The notes under the pieces were generated by a model, which was not told the origin of the DNA, searched no databases, and saw only the letters and a program-made list of their open reading frames with translations. The translations under genes were made by a program, and so were the position numbers. Source: Phascolarctos cinereus (lineage: Eukaryota > Chordata > Mammalia > Diprotodontia > Phascolarctidae). From it: a DNA stretch of 64,000 nt. Positions 1 through 14,262 of this stretch are shown one piece after another (the stretch's first letter is position 1; each line of letters begins with the position of its first letter). The stretch is from positions 62,001-126,000 of the forward strand of contig NW_018344275.1 in NCBI RefSeq assembly GCF_002099425.1, given 5' to 3'.

Positions 1-560
1 AGGGTCTATCAACAAACACTCAACTCCAAAAGATCTCTAACCTGCAATGCCAGGTTGCTGAGAACATGTGAGAGAAGGAATGACTAAACAAACAAAAAGA
101 AAAGAGTTATTAAGAGAACAAGGATACTCAAGCCACAAACCAAGAAGAGAAGATTAATCAAAATATATAAACAGTGCCCGCAAAATCAATTAGTATCCCT
201 AGAAGAAGCAATGCAAGAGCTAAAAAAAATGAATTTCAAATGGTATTATAAATGAATTGAGAGTGACAGAGGAAAGAACTGGAAAAGAAATGAGAGCCAT
301 GAAGGAGAGAATTGCCTGTTGGGCATAAATGGTACAAAATTTTACCCAACTAACTGCCTTCTTGATAATTAGTATGGACCAAACCAAAGATAATGATTCC
401 ATGAGATAAGAAATGTTCAAACAAAGCCAAAAGACAGAAAAATAGAAGATAATATAAGGTATCTCATATAAAAAAAACTGATGTAGATAACAGATCAAGG
501 AGAGATCATTTAAGAATCAGTGGACTACCTCAGCCCCAAACTACTCCAAAGACCTTTAAA
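1..560 (+). mobile_element. L1 ORF1 fragment
   Basis: At about 485-535 it reads DNRSRRDHLRISGLPQPQ, the L1 ORF1p pattern just after the coiled coil (compare LEDRSRRDNLRIIGLPE). Upstream sequence fits the lysine- and glutamate-rich coiled coil. It is decayed and cut by the window start. Confidence 0.75.
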
Positions 561-564
561 TAAT

Positions 565-1145
565 GTCTAAAAACAAATTTTGGAGTATCAAAACCCACAA
601 AAGGGCGCAGTGGAACAGTTTCCAGCTGATGACCACTTAGAATGTCATCAGGAAAAAAATCTTCTGCACTTGGGTGAGAGTGAAGCACAGTCCATGGCAT
701 GTCACTTCCCAGCAAACCTGCCTGGTGCTGCCCTGAGGCCCGCAGGGGACCTTTGTACCTGATGTTGAGCTGAAGGGATGGGGTGGATTGGTGTGGTGGC
801 TGGCACTGCTGGAGACTACAGGAACAGCTGGTGTCAGCTTCCACCCATTTGCCTAGTGCTATGGGGAGGCATGTGGGAGAGCCCTGTTCTGTGTCAGGGC
901 TATGGGAGGATCTTAGTGCTCAGCTGTTGCTGTGCAGAGGTCAGGTTGAGGGTTGACTGGTGCTTTTCAGGGCCTGTGGCTGGCTTGCTTGCCAAGACCT
1001 TTCCTATCCTGGAGTGAGCTCCCTTGTCTTTGTGCCAGTTCTGCCATTCCCAGGATTCATTCTGGGGTGCTATTTTATAGTTATTTGGAGTTGAAAATGG
1101 GAGAGTTCAGTTGATTTCCTGCTTCCTTTGCCATCTTGGCTCCTT
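565..1145 (-). mobile_element. L1 5' UTR fragment, opposite orientation
   Basis: GC-rich CTG/CAGG-rich sequence ending at about 1120-1140 in ccatcttggctcc, the reverse of the L1 5' terminus (ggagccaagatgg). It resembles the 5' UTR of the copies at 18480-19245 and 54890-55642. It lies against a + strand ORF1 fragment. Confidence 0.7.
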
Positions 1146-1825
1146 GATGTCTTTCCAAGCATTCTTGATTTTTTTAAGACTATAATACAGTGGAAACTTT
1201 TAACTATGAACATGAGAGTAAAGGGAAATATAAAAAGCTGAGCAATCAGGAAAGACATTATATGAATGAGATGTTTGCATTAAACTAGGGGGAGGGGTAG
1301 GATGCAATATCTCCTAAGAATTGTAGTGCCATCTGAGGTCATGGATGGGGTCAAAAACAATAGAGACTTAGGATGTGATTTTTGTAATGATCTAATGATC
1401 TTCAAGGGGAAGGGAAAAGGAAAAGAGAAAGAATATCCTGGAGAAGAAAAGAAGAGGAATGGAGGGGATCTATGCCATAATTGGAGGTGCAAGTAGAAAT
1501 CCAAATCAGTTAAGAAGAATGGGGGAAGGGTATGACTTGAACCTCACTTTGAACAGAATGCAAAGCAAAATGAGAAGAACCAGAAGAATAGCTAGTATGA
1601 TATTTTTAAATGATCCATTTTGAAAATCTTAAGAACTCTGATCCTCATAATAATTAACTGTGAGTCCAAAGGATAAATAATTTAGAATGCTGTCCATCTC
1701 CTGCCACAGGTGATGGACTAGCTATGCAGAGAGAGACATGCATTTTCACATATGGAAAATGTGGGGATGTGTTTTGCATGACTGTTTATTTGTTATAGAG
1801 CTTTAGCTTTCCTTTTTTTCCCCCT

Positions 1826-1874
<49 letters not shown>

Positions 1875-3430
1875 GAGGATGGAAGTTGAGCCAACACTTG
1901 TTAATATAAAATTATTATTTTTACTAAAAAAGTGAAGTCAGAACTTTGGAGGTTACTGAATGGCAGTGGTTTGGGGACTAGAGTTGAAGGTAATGATGAA
2001 AAATAAGATTATGAAAAACAAGATGTGGAAACAAAAGATTTTATAAGATGTGATCATATAAAGCAATTTCAGAATCCCTGACCACAGAAGTATTGAATAT
2101 TTGGCTGATAATGAGATCAAGGTTGTTATTATCCTCTTATATGAGTGATGGGAAATGAAGGTATAGGACATGGGACTTGAGATTAAGGAAATAGAGAAGC
2201 CAGGGTGTTTTGAGGCCAAACTGAATTTTGATTGCACTTATAGGTATAAGGTAAGATTGCGGGGGAAGAGTGAGACAGAGTCTGAAGTCCTTGCAAAAAG
2301 AGAGCTGTAATACAATGCATAACTGCTTCCAGAGCTGGATTTGGTAAGATATATCTGGAAAGAATAAAACTCAAAGTAAGACAAGTTGCTAAGTGATAAC
2401 AGAGAATGGATCTAGGAGTGGTAATAAGGAACAATGAAAAAATATACGGAGTCCTCCACCAGGAGTAGTATATTAGAGGAAGTGAGAACCCAGGAGATGA
2501 AGGGAAATGTATTAATAATAAAATGCAGATCCAAAAGACAGAATGGAAGAGGGGGCAGAGCTAGATTGTTACCTGAAAGGAGGAGGTCTGTGATGTGCAG
2601 GGATAAAAGAACTGGAAATAGAGGTAAGGGAAGTGGGTGATTTTTGCTTAGTCATCTAAGAACACCATTTCAGATGGAAGAGTAAGCAGTAGGATTATGC
2701 TAGTCATAGCAGACAGTCATTTCTCTTTCTAATATCAAGGAAGGAGAGATATTAGGAATGGTGTAAATAGATCTTCCTGCATTTAAGGTCCTAACAATAA
2801 GAGGTATGGTATCAAAATCTTTGGTGTTAAGGCAGATCATTAAGGTAAATGAAAGATACTGGAAACTGTGATTGTGGCGCCTTGTGTTCTGGTTCTAAAG
2901 ATGAGTAGTCTGGTGTCTGAGGCACCAAAGCTGGGTTAGGTTCTGGAGAGGAGGGCTTCATGTCTGAGGTACATATACTGAGCTGCCTTGGATGTATATG
3001 TATGGTGTATTGAGCCCAGACTGGGTCAAGTCTGGCAACAGAGACTTGGTCCTAGTCACAGTACAATAGAGTTCAGCTATAGTAATGATGGAATAAATCC
3101 AGACAGAGGGGAAATATATTCCAGTAGCAATGCTAATGTTGGTTTACTCGAGGCTTGCCAAACTTGATTACACCTAATGTGTGGTCTCAGGTGTTGATTG
3201 AGACTTCAAAAATCTCAGCTGGGCTATATGATATCTCAGGATGTCTTTGGGAGCCATAACATATCTCTGGAAGTGCCCCATTGGCACTTGGATCTGATTG
3301 AATGAAACCTTACCTCAGAGTTTCCTTTACAGCTACTCCCTTTCTGATTACTGACAAGTGGACTGCACCTTTTATGTCTTTGGTCTTTGCCGTGGCTGTA
3401 ATGTCTTTGTATTTTTCCTTCACTTTATAG
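1146..3430. other. Mostly unrecognised sequence upstream of exon 2
   Basis: I see no exon 1 (an ATG followed by a hydrophobic anchor and a GT donor about 71 nt on) and no promoter. A (TG)n microsatellite lies at 1829-1872. The rest shows no clear repeat family. Confidence 0.6.
1829..1872. repeat. (TG)n microsatellite
   Basis: Twenty-two uninterrupted TG units after a CT-rich lead. Confidence 0.97.
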
Positions 3431-3524
3431 ATATGGGACCTGGACACACAAGGTCTTTAAGGAGCTGGGAATTCCAGGACCAGCACCTCTTCCTTTCTTT
3501 GGCACAGCTCTTGCTTATCACAAT
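3431..3524 (+). CDS. CYP3A: CYP3A exon 2
   Basis: 94 nt, residues 24-55. It holds the proline-rich hinge after the membrane anchor ([14 protein letters not shown]), which orients the catalytic domain against the ER membrane. The acceptor is tttatag and the donor is gtgagt. The length equals human CYP3A4 exon 2. The first base completes a codon begun in exon 1, so translation does not start here. Confidence 0.95.
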
Positions 3525-6500
3525 GTGAGTTTCTATGAGTTCTCCTTTACTCTCTGTACAGTGGAAAGAACAATTGCTCTCGGCTCAGGAGACTTGGCTA
3601 CAAATCCCAGCTCTGATACTTATTAGCTACGTGACTTCAGAAGAATCATTTATTCTGTTTAGACCTCAGTTTCCTCATCTGTAAAATGAGAGTTTTAGGA
3701 TCTTCTGATTCTTTATACGATCTCAGATTTCCCAAAGATAAGTTACAGTGCACTTGTCTTTCAGTGTTATAGGATGGAGTGTGTAGTAGTATTCAGTCCC
3801 TCTTTTCCTTGGACAAAAGGCTTCATTAGCAAGTCTTACATACTGAGTATTTTATACTAAATTTTGCCTTAGTGGTTGTCAGTGTTACTAGCACTCTCTG
3901 GGAGATTTAGCCATCGATTAAAAGGGAATTTCCTTTTAGGCCATGTGCCCGCAGTGCTCTAGGGGATAACAACTAGGCCTGTGATTTACCTGGCACAAGA
4001 ATTCCCAGGTGAGGTAATGGCTCTTACTACCTGACTTTCCCCACTACTTTTAGTCTTAGAGTGCTACCTAGAGAATTGATTGATTATCTAGCTCAAGATC
4101 ACCCAACGAGCATGTGTGAGAGTCAGAACTTGAACCAAGGACTTCTTGGTTTTGAGAGCAGTTTTGAAAGCTCTCTCTGCCTTTCCACTGATTACTTAAG
4201 AATATTTGTTTCCAGGTGTTGGTGCATAGATAGGACAGACATCATGTAAAGCTTTACATCATAAGATGTGACATGTAATGGAAAGAACTAGAGTCAATGG
4301 CTGAGCATGGGTAACCGTTTACCTTTTGTGTCCTTCAGTTTAGTAATTACCTCATCAGTTGCTGTGAGAATCAAATGAGACACATTGACTCATGAAATGG
4401 ATGTGAAACAGCTTTAGAAAGTGCAAGATACTATTAAAAACTAAAGGGATTATACTAATCATAATTATAATTATAATTAACATCATAATTACATTATTAT
4501 AATTATATTAACAATAACATTTTAATGAACATCTATTAATCATTTACTTTGAGTAATAGGCATTAAATAGAGGATTCTTAACGTGGAAAACATAATTCTT
4601 TTGGATCACTATTTTTAGCAAAATAGGTTTCTTTTGTAATGTGATGTGTTTTGTGCATTGTAAAACACCATTTTGAGAAGGGGGTCCATAGTCATTTCTA
4701 GACCATTAAAAGGTCTATGACACTAAAATGGTTAAGAAGCCCTTTACTAGGGATAATAACAAAGATAAAAAAATCAATGACAGGTGACCCAAAGGTGCTA
4801 TTATCCAGTACAGATAATGACATATATTTATGTAATTGTAATTTAAATGAGAATATAGTGAGAGCATAAGTGTATAAAGTATATCAATCCATTTGATCAA
4901 GTGCCTAGAGTGTTCTAGGAACTGGGTTACAATGACAGTGACTAGAACAATGCCTACTTTAAACAGTCTTTCATAATATGGGAAAAAGGAATTAGAGTTA
5001 AAATAAGGAGACCAAGGATCCCGGAGAAATCTCATTCTGCTGGAAAGATCAGGTAAGACTTTGTGGTAGTGACCACATTTGAGCTGGGTCAGATATCAAG
5101 AAGTAGAAATAGGGGTGGGCAACAATATGCAGGCAAAGTGAAGAGCACAACAGCATTAGTAATAGAATATAACATAAGGCATTTTAACTTCATTATTGAG
5201 GATTCATGCCAATATCTGATTTTAAAATGTTTTCTTACAGGGCTTTATAGAGTTTGACAAGACTTGTTTTAAAAAATATGGGAAAACCTGGGGGTGAGTA
5301 CTCTAAATAATCTTTCCATCATAACTACACATTTAAATGGTCAGTCAGTCGTAGCTCCCCACTGACTCCAAATACATTTATGAAGGTATAGGTATGGGAG
5401 ATCTGTTTAATGCCACAGAATTCTAGTTCAGGCCCACAGCATTTTAACAGATGCACCTACTAAGAAATTACTTGGGGTCCTGCATTCTTTACATGACCCT
5501 ATGTTTTATTTCAGTGGCTATGCTAATGTTGAAGAAACAGCGAAACATTGTTTAAAGTGCCTTCTATGGAAAGCCCTGCTGAGCAATGCAGATACAATGA
5601 CAGAAATGCAAGAGTTCCTTCCCTGAAGGAGCTTCCATTCTGTTGTACAATTCAACATGAAAAGAAGATTAGTAATTAAAAGATGATCAGAGAAGTAATA
5701 ACATATTGGGTGATGAGAGTAACCAATACTTCTTTGAAAATTAATTTTACTTCAAAAGACCATTCTTCCACTTTCTTCAATTTACTGTCTAAAATCCTAT
5801 TAATTCTGACCCATGAATTTTGACTCAATGAATTTGTGATAATTCTTACTTAATAAATGTCATTCTTAGTGAGCATGAGTTGTTAAACAGTAGTGGCATT
5901 TTTAGAAATGTTAGAAATTTTGGGTGATACATAATTATATATGTAACAGCAAATTACAGAATATCACATGAACTCACTTTTATTTCCACAAGTAACCATT
6001 GATAAACTGGTTAACATTAGTGCGGCACCTGATATCCTGTCAGTCTGGAACCTCCTATTAGCTACCCCAGATTCTAGAGATTTGGGAAGAGGGCCAGAAG
6101 CCTTTCCAAATCTTACTTCTTGAGCACAGATTTTTTACTTTCACTAGTCATTCATATGACACACAGTCCTATAACTAACAGAGAATATAACTAAATAGCA
6201 ATGAAAATTAATCAGCAACACAACTCTATGCAGTCTCTATAAACTTTGAGCTCACTCTCCCACAAATGACACTAAAATTCAATGAGAAGAAGGGATCTTT
6301 GCTGGAATTATGCCAGGACAACTACTCATTGGCACACACTTGGGTTGAGCACATGTGTGAAGGGATAAGCATATAGGGGCATAAGTGAAGAAGACACACA
6401 CATATGTATATATGTATGTACAAGTATATATGTACATATAGTGTCAAGATTAGAATCAAGAAAACCTGAGTTCAAATTTGGCCACAGATTTTTAGTAGCC

Positions 6501-9500
6501 ATGTGACTATGAGCAAGTCACTTAGCTTTCTTTCCCTCAGTTTCCTCATCTGTAAAATAAGCTTGAGAAGGAAATGGCCCACTCCAGTATATTTGCAAAG
6601 AAATCACCAGATGGGGTCATGAAGATTTGCACATGACTGAAATGAATGAACAACAACAACACCAATGTTGTATTATATTTTCCTATTTCATTTTAATCCG
6701 GTAACCAAGTATTTTTAAAAGATTTTTAAATATTTTAAAAATTTAATTAAATTTTTTTTTTAATATTTAAGCAATCGGGGTTAAATGACTTGCCCAAGGT
6801 CTCACAGCTAGTAAGTGTCAAGTGTTTGATCTGAGGCTGGATTTGAACTCAGGTCCTTCTGACTTCAGGGCCAGTGCTCTATCCACTGCAGCACCTAGCT
6901 GCCCTGTAACCAAGAATTTTAAAGCTGTTAGTAGTGCACCAATGAGTTTGAAACCTCTGATTTATATAGTAATCTATTTTCATAAATTTGTAGCTTATAT
7001 TCAACTAGTTTTCCTCCCTCTTATCTCAGATTCCTTCAGTTTCCTGGAATTTTCAATTCCATCTGCAACATCTCTCCAGTCCATTTTATAATCCTATTGC
7101 CACCAATACCAACATTAGTACAAGTTGTTATTAACACTCATAGAGAGTATTGTTGTGGCCTCCTGACAAGATTCATCCTACCTTCACTATCTCTTCTACT
7201 TGGTCCTTTTAAAAACTATTAATTTTTAGAAACTGTTTATTTATTTTTAACATCTATTTAAAAAAATATGAGTTCATAATATTTGCCGCCATGCTGTCCC
7301 TCCCTGACCCATTGAGAAAGCAAGTAATATGATATAATTATATATGTGAAATCATGCAAAACATATTTTCATATTAGCATGTTCCAAGAAAAATAAAATC
7401 AAAACACAATATGCTTCATCAGTTTTTCCTTTGTGGGCAGAACAGCATTTTTATCTTGAATGGGTCCTTTGGAATTTTCTTAGATCATCTGGTCTTTTCT
7501 TCATACAATGATGTGTTTATGTTCATATATCTTCACAGAAGTCCACCCTGGCTCCCTTATGCCTCCTAAGTAAAATTCAAAAACTGCTGCCTGATGTTCA
7601 AGACTCTACCTTGCAAGCTACCACCCTATCTTCCCAGACTTATATCCTATCAGTGCTCTCTATAAACTCTTCTTTAGCCAGATTAGATGGCTGGCTCCCA
7701 AACACACTTGCCAATCTCATGCCACTGTGACTGCTCAGGCTGTTTGATGTCATCGAAATGTCCTCCTGTCTTCCTTTTCCTATTGAGTGCCTGACCATTC
7801 TTTAAAACTCAATTCAAATGTCACCTTCTTAAAGAAGCTATTCCCCTTTCCCATAATACCTAACAACAACTATAACAACAACAACAACAACATCTTCTCT
7901 TCGAGGTTTTCAAAGTTCTTTTTTCCATCCTCACAACAGCCCTTTAATACTGAAGGTATTCTTTTCCTCATTTTGCCAATGAGGAAACTGAGTTGAAAGA
8001 GATAACTGATTTGCATAGGGTCACAGAGTAGGAAGTGTCTGAGGCTGGGTTCTAACTCAAGCATGCATTAGCAATTTCATAAACATTCTGTGATGAATTT
8101 TATTTTAAATTCTTGGCTCAACCCCAGATCTCAAAATTGAAACATAAGGCAGCAGGGAGCTCATGGCCATTAATTTATAGTTTCCACTTGCAATCTCTGT
8201 TTCCAACAGTGTAACTTGGTGACTGATGTAATTTGCTCCATTTTGGGACATAGGTTTTATGATGGCAGACAACCTGTATTGGCCATCATGGATCCAGAGA
8301 TGATCAAATCAGTGATGATAAAAGAGTGCCATTCTGTCTTCACCAATCGTCGGGTAAGTGACAGTTGCTGACAGCAATGTGGAAAGCAATCTATGTTCTT
8401 ACAGATCACAAAGTTTTTAGGCTGTCTATAAACCAGCTTCACTATTGACATTCTTGAAGGAGACAGGGCCGTCAACAGAGCTTAGCTGAGGGCAATGCAA
8501 CCTGAGCCAGAGACAGAAGGCAGCTTTTGCTGAATGATTTGAAGCCCCATCAACATCTCTTGGGCCCAAAAAACTTGGGAATGGCAATGCCTCCCCAACA
8601 ACTAGACTTGCTTGTAATTGAGCTTACAGGGCCATTGCTAAAGAGAAAAGTCATTGTGGAAAATGAGCTCACTCTCTTCAGCTCCACAGGCCATAACAGC
8701 TACCTCCAACAGACAGATGGGCATAGGAAACATAGTCCTGGAAGCACCCCCAAGCCTCCTTTTCTGCTTTTGGCTAGGCATTACCAGTCATGATCCTGGG
8801 AAAAACTCCTGCGGAGAAGGTGCTAGCCATCCCCATCAATTGTCAAACAATTATCTCACATGTGACAGGCCAGCCAGAATGTCATGAGGGAGAAATAAGA
8901 GGTGGATAGTCTAGGACATGGCACCCAGGAACCTTGGGAATAACAATGCTTTAGCCATCATCCCAGAAAGCAACCTCTGTAGTGATGCAGCCTGGAAACT
9001 ACTGCTGCAGGTATAACTGTCACAGCTTTTAAGGACTCAGAAAAGTAATTGTCACCAAAGTTCATAGGCTATAAAGAGTCAGATAACAAACTACAGATAA
9101 TTAGAATTCATTTTTATACTGGAAAATGTAATTGTATTTCTGATTCTACCACTTAATACAAGTATGATCTTGCCCTTTCCCTTTTTCTCTAGAATTTTGG
9201 TCCAACAGGGATTTTAGAGACTGCTGTTTCAATTGCTGAAGATGACCAATGGAAGAGGATTCGAACAATATTGTCTCCCACATTTACAAGTGGAAAACTC
9301 AAAGACGTAAGGCAATGGACATTGATCAGATTCTAGAAAAATCTCTAGGGGAGATTAAAAAAATATGTTCCAATGATTTCCTCCAGTTAAAGCCTAATTA
9401 ATAGGCCCACAAGTTTGAGCTTCTTATAAGGGAATATTTTGTTTCCTTGTTTTTGGTGATACAATGGAGAGAGCTGGAGTTAAAGAACTTGATCTCCAAT

Positions 9501-12500
9501 CTCACCTCTCATGCCTAGGACCCGAGTGACCTTTGGCAAGTCACTTAACCTTTCTGGCTGCAGTTTCCTCCCCTTTAAAATGAAATATTTTGGTTAGATG
9601 GCTTAGAAGGCCTCTTTTTACTATAGATATATGATTCTTTATATTCTAGAAGTGAGAAATGAGCATATGAAATACCATTGTGCTTCTTCTGGCTTGGGAA
9701 ATCTGGTTTGTTCTAGAATTGGGTTTTCTACATGTAACTATTTTCATTCGGCATTTAGATGTTTTCCATTATTAACCAATATGGAGATGTGTTAGTGAAG
9801 AACATAAGGAAGGAAGCAGAGGAAAGCAGGCCTGTAACCCTGAAAGAGTAAGTATGGAGCAATAGCTGTAGGAATCTGAGTGCATAGTGCTTGTCTAAGC
9901 TTCTCTCCTGCCATCTTTCCTCAGAAACTGAAGCACCCACTTTTAGAATTCTTCTCTTGACTTTTTAATTTACAAAGCAAGTGTCAAGGACAACATCATT
10001 AGAATTTCCCCTCTGAGGCTAAATGCCTTGATTAAGCCTTTGACAATTGATCATTCTACTTCTGCTCCTATTTTCTTTGTCTTTTCATATTCTGAACTCT
10101 ATGTGGTCTGGCTTTCAGATTTATCATTCAAACAAACTCAAAAAAGTTTTAAAAATTTTCCCAAAATTACTGGTTTTTTTTAGTCTTATGAAAACATTTT
10201 AAGTTCTTTTTTTAAACTTCGGGCTCTACATCTTCCAGAAATTATATTTGAATTTGTACCCAAGTTATGTTTTCTTTTGAGGCTTTGCTTGTAGATGTTT
10301 TTGGAACTCTTTTGGGCTCGTGTTTTGAGTGTCTCTGTCACCACAACAATTTTCCATTGTGGGATTCTTTTGTTTGTTCATTTTTTTCTCAACTTCCTAA
10401 TTTTAGACATTATATTAGGTCTAAGATCTATACATTTTTGGTGAGAACACATCTGGGTTTGTTCTGCTGCAGCTTTCTTGAATTATTGGTTGTTTTGTTA
10501 TTCTGGGCTCCAAAGGCCAACTCGTGCTGGGAACTTATGAGCTTTTGATGCCGTTAGTCTTAGGCCAAATTCTGATCACTTCATCTGTCTTTTACCCTTC
10601 ACCAGGGAGGTCTGAACTCTGCAGCTTCCTGTGGTATGTTTGCGTCTGAGTAGTAATAGACTGCTGTTGGACTGAGACACTATCATGAAAGTGGAAAACT
10701 CTCCTGGTTCAAAGTGATAAAACTGTAGCCTTTCCTTTCATCTAAGATTCCTTCCATCATTACTCCTCAGTAGGCCTCAGATTGCTCTATAAGCTAGAGC
10801 TGAGAACAACTCTTTTACTGGAGTCTCAAGCACGTTGTTATTGTTCACTTCTGAACTCCCCTCTTACTTGTTGGGCCTGTGGCTGATCCTCACATCAGTG
10901 TCCTGGTCCTTTTCATATTCCACACTGCATCTGTGACCCAGAAAGGTGTCAGAAGCAAAAACCTGCCACTTGACAGGTTTCTGTGCCCTATATGAGTTCT
11001 CAGTGTCTCAGTATTTGTTTAGAACCTTTTATTTCCCTTGGGCAGTCTATAGTTACTGCAATATTCCATAGTGCTAATTTCTGGCCAATATTATGCATCT
11101 CCCTATGGCAACCTGGGCTGGACAAATGACTCAGTGTTTTTTTCTCCTTCTTGGATTTCCAAATCATTAGCCAGTCTGGTCCATTTTCTAGAGTAATTTT
11201 GGGGTGGATGGAGTTCTCTGTGCTTCTTACTTCTTTTCCATATCAGCTGCATCCCTATTGCTGCTCTCTCAATTTTCAAATCAATGACTTCTTGTGGATT
11301 TTAATCCTTGTTCACTCTGTTGCAGCATCTGGTGCTGCTGACCACCTTCTCTTTCTGGATGCTCTCTATTCTTTGTGTTTTCTGATTCTGCTCTGTTTTG
11401 GTTCTCCCCCTGTCTATCCGGCCTTTCTTTCTCAACCTCCTTTGCTGAATGTCCATCTATGGAACACCTACTACTTGCGGCTTAGTCAGCCAGGAATAAT
11501 TCATTATTATTTAATTTATTAAGAAAAACTTTAAAAAGATACCCCATTCAAAATAACTCTAGATAGTATAAATACCTGTGAGTATACCTGACAAAAAACC
11601 CAGGACATACATAGACAAAATTATAAAAAAACTTTTTAATCAAATGAAATCTGATTTAAGTAATTGAAGAAAAATCAACTGTTCATGGTTATGAAGGACT
11701 AATATGATAGAAATGCCAATTTTACCTAAATTACTTTATATATTCATTGCCATCCCAATTAAATTACTAAAATATTTGAATGAATTAGTAAAAATAATAA
11801 CAAAATTCATTTGGAAGAACAAAAACTCAAAAATATCAGAGGAAGTAATGAAAAAATTATAAAGGAAAGATATTTTGGAATACCAGATCTTAAACTGTAT
11901 TAGAAGGCAGTGACTATCGAAAGTATCTCTTACTGGTTCCGAAATAGAAAGGTAGATCAATGTAACAGAGCACAGAGACAATTTACAGCTACAAACAAAT
12001 ACAGCAGCCTTGTATTTAACAAATGTAAAGACTCAATATTTTGAAATAAGTATTCCTCATTTGGTAAAAATTGTAGGGAAAACTGGAAAGCAATGTGGGA
12101 GAAACTGGTCATAGACCAATATCTTACACCATTTGCTAAGACAAGGTCAAAATGGATACGTGATCTAGATATAAAGAGAGATATTACAAGAAAATTTGAA
12201 GAACTAGGAACATATTACTTATCACACTTATGGATAGGCAAATAATTTATGAATGAGGAGGAGATAAATAGCAGAGACAAATGTAAAATGGACAATCTTG
12301 ATGACACTAAATTAAAAATGTTTTGTACAAAGAAAACAAATGTAGCCACGATCAGAAGGAATGTAGAAAACTGAGAAAATATTTTTATAGATAGTTTTTC
12401 AGATAAAAGTCTCATATCTCAAAATATATAAAGAACATCATCAAATTTAGAAGAATATGAGTTATAGGTCTATTTCCAAAGAGGATCAAGGAAAAAGGAA

Positions 12501-14221
12501 AAATCCTATATGTTCTAAATTATTTATAGCAGCTTTCTTTGTGGTGCAAAGATTTGGGGAAGTCCATCAATTGGGGAATGTCTGAATAAGTTGTGGTGTA
12601 TGATTGTGATATAATACTACTGTGCAATAAGAAATGGTGAATTCCGAGAGGATTCTGGGAAGATGGCAGAATGCCTAACACATAGTAAGCTCTTAGAAAA
12701 TGATAGCTTATTGCTTAGAAGTAGAGTAGTCACACTGTGAGGAGGAAAATGTACCCCTGCTTAAATGAGGGAAACCTAATCTTCTCTGACAGCATAGGAA
12801 AAGGAAGTGATAATACCAATCAGCTCTGCAATGCATTTTGACCCACGAATGGTCAAGCTATCATTCATTTATTTATCGAATTCTTTTTGGACTTCTAGTT
12901 AGTTGGTGAAAAGAATCAACATTTTTTTTCTGAAAAAATCTCAGCTAGTAGATACTATTGACCATTTTCAACTCTGGTCCATTTGCCCTTCTGGCTTGAA
13001 CATAGAGCCCAGTTGACAAACCTGGCCAGACCACATTGAAATGTAATAATGAAATAGGTAATAAAATAAAAATTTTAATAGAATACAGGTAACATTAATA
13101 TATGCTTTTCTAATTTCAGTATAAGGCTCATAGGGATCCTTTGCAATGGTTTAGTGACTGAGTTTAACACCACTGGTTTAGAGCCTCACTTCATGTCTCT
13201 ACTTGGAGATGAAAGATGTGGTGCCTTTTCTGAGTCATGTTTTGCTTTCTCTCCACAGAATTTTTGGGGCTTACAGCATGGATGTGATCACCAGCACTTC
13301 ATTTGGTGTCCATGTTGATTCCTTGAATAACCAGAATGATCCCTATGTCAGAGAAATCAAGAAATTAATTAGTTTCAGTTTTCTGGACCCATTAATTTTT
13401 ACAATAAGTAAGTTGGTTTTTCTTAACAGAAATGCATAATTAAAAATTTAGTGGTTCTTACATTCCTACAGATAACTCAGTAGATTGATTCATACATTTA
13501 GAGATAGACAGAAACTTAGAAGCCATCAAGTCTAACCCTTTGATTGTTAACAAAGGATTAAATTGATGTCTGGAGAGATTACAACACAATCTCCAGAATT
13601 CTGGAGATTCATTTCTTTCATTGCTATTTGTTGGTGAGGGAGGGCTTTTAGAGAGCAAGTGACCTAAAGCATCAGGGGAATTATTTGTTGATTGGGTCAG
13701 TCATAGGTAGTTTAGCAATTAAGCTAGAAGAACAGGGATAGGTACAGGACACCTGATTTTGGAGAGAGATTCCTTTCCAGTGTTGGGCTTTTCATTGACC
13801 CCCACCAGTTCACAGATAATTGGTGATGTCAAAGAGGAAATTGGGAAATATTACAATTCGTACCTCTGGTACCTTCTCCTATATACACTGCAAATAAAGG
13901 CGCCAGCATCTCTCATAAAATTCTACATTTTCATAAGGATTTTGTTATTTTTTTTTCCTCAGTGCTCTTTCCATTTCTTACTCCTTTGTTTAAAAAATTT
14001 GATATATCTGTATTTTCAAAAGACGCAATAACATTCTTGACAAATGCAGTTAAAAAGATAAAGGAAGAACGAAAGAAAAATTCACTGAAGGTAAGTAGGT
14101 TTTTTCAATGATTCGAATAAGAATATGTAGACATTATAAATGGTAGTATTCTTTATCCTCAGAGTCGAGCAAAAAACCTCAACAACTTGTGTTCCATTTC
14201 GCTTGTGTTCATCTGTACTCA

Positions 14222-14262
<41 letters not shown>

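Noticed and set aside
1-3430. CYP3A exon 1 and promoter
   Set aside because: I looked for an ATG followed by a hydrophobic anchor and a GT donor about 71 nt later, on the + strand upstream of exon 2, and found none. It is probably outside the window.
6440-6905. tRNA genes
   Set aside because: The tRNA-like heads here and at 16205, 28528, 44667, 55912 and 56701 belong to SINEs with tails; no intact cloverleaf stands alone.
12640-12670. An L1 5' terminus (gaggattctgggaagatggc)
   Set aside because: Only about 20 bp fit and the following sequence is not an L1 5' UTR. It may be a remnant but cannot be supported.
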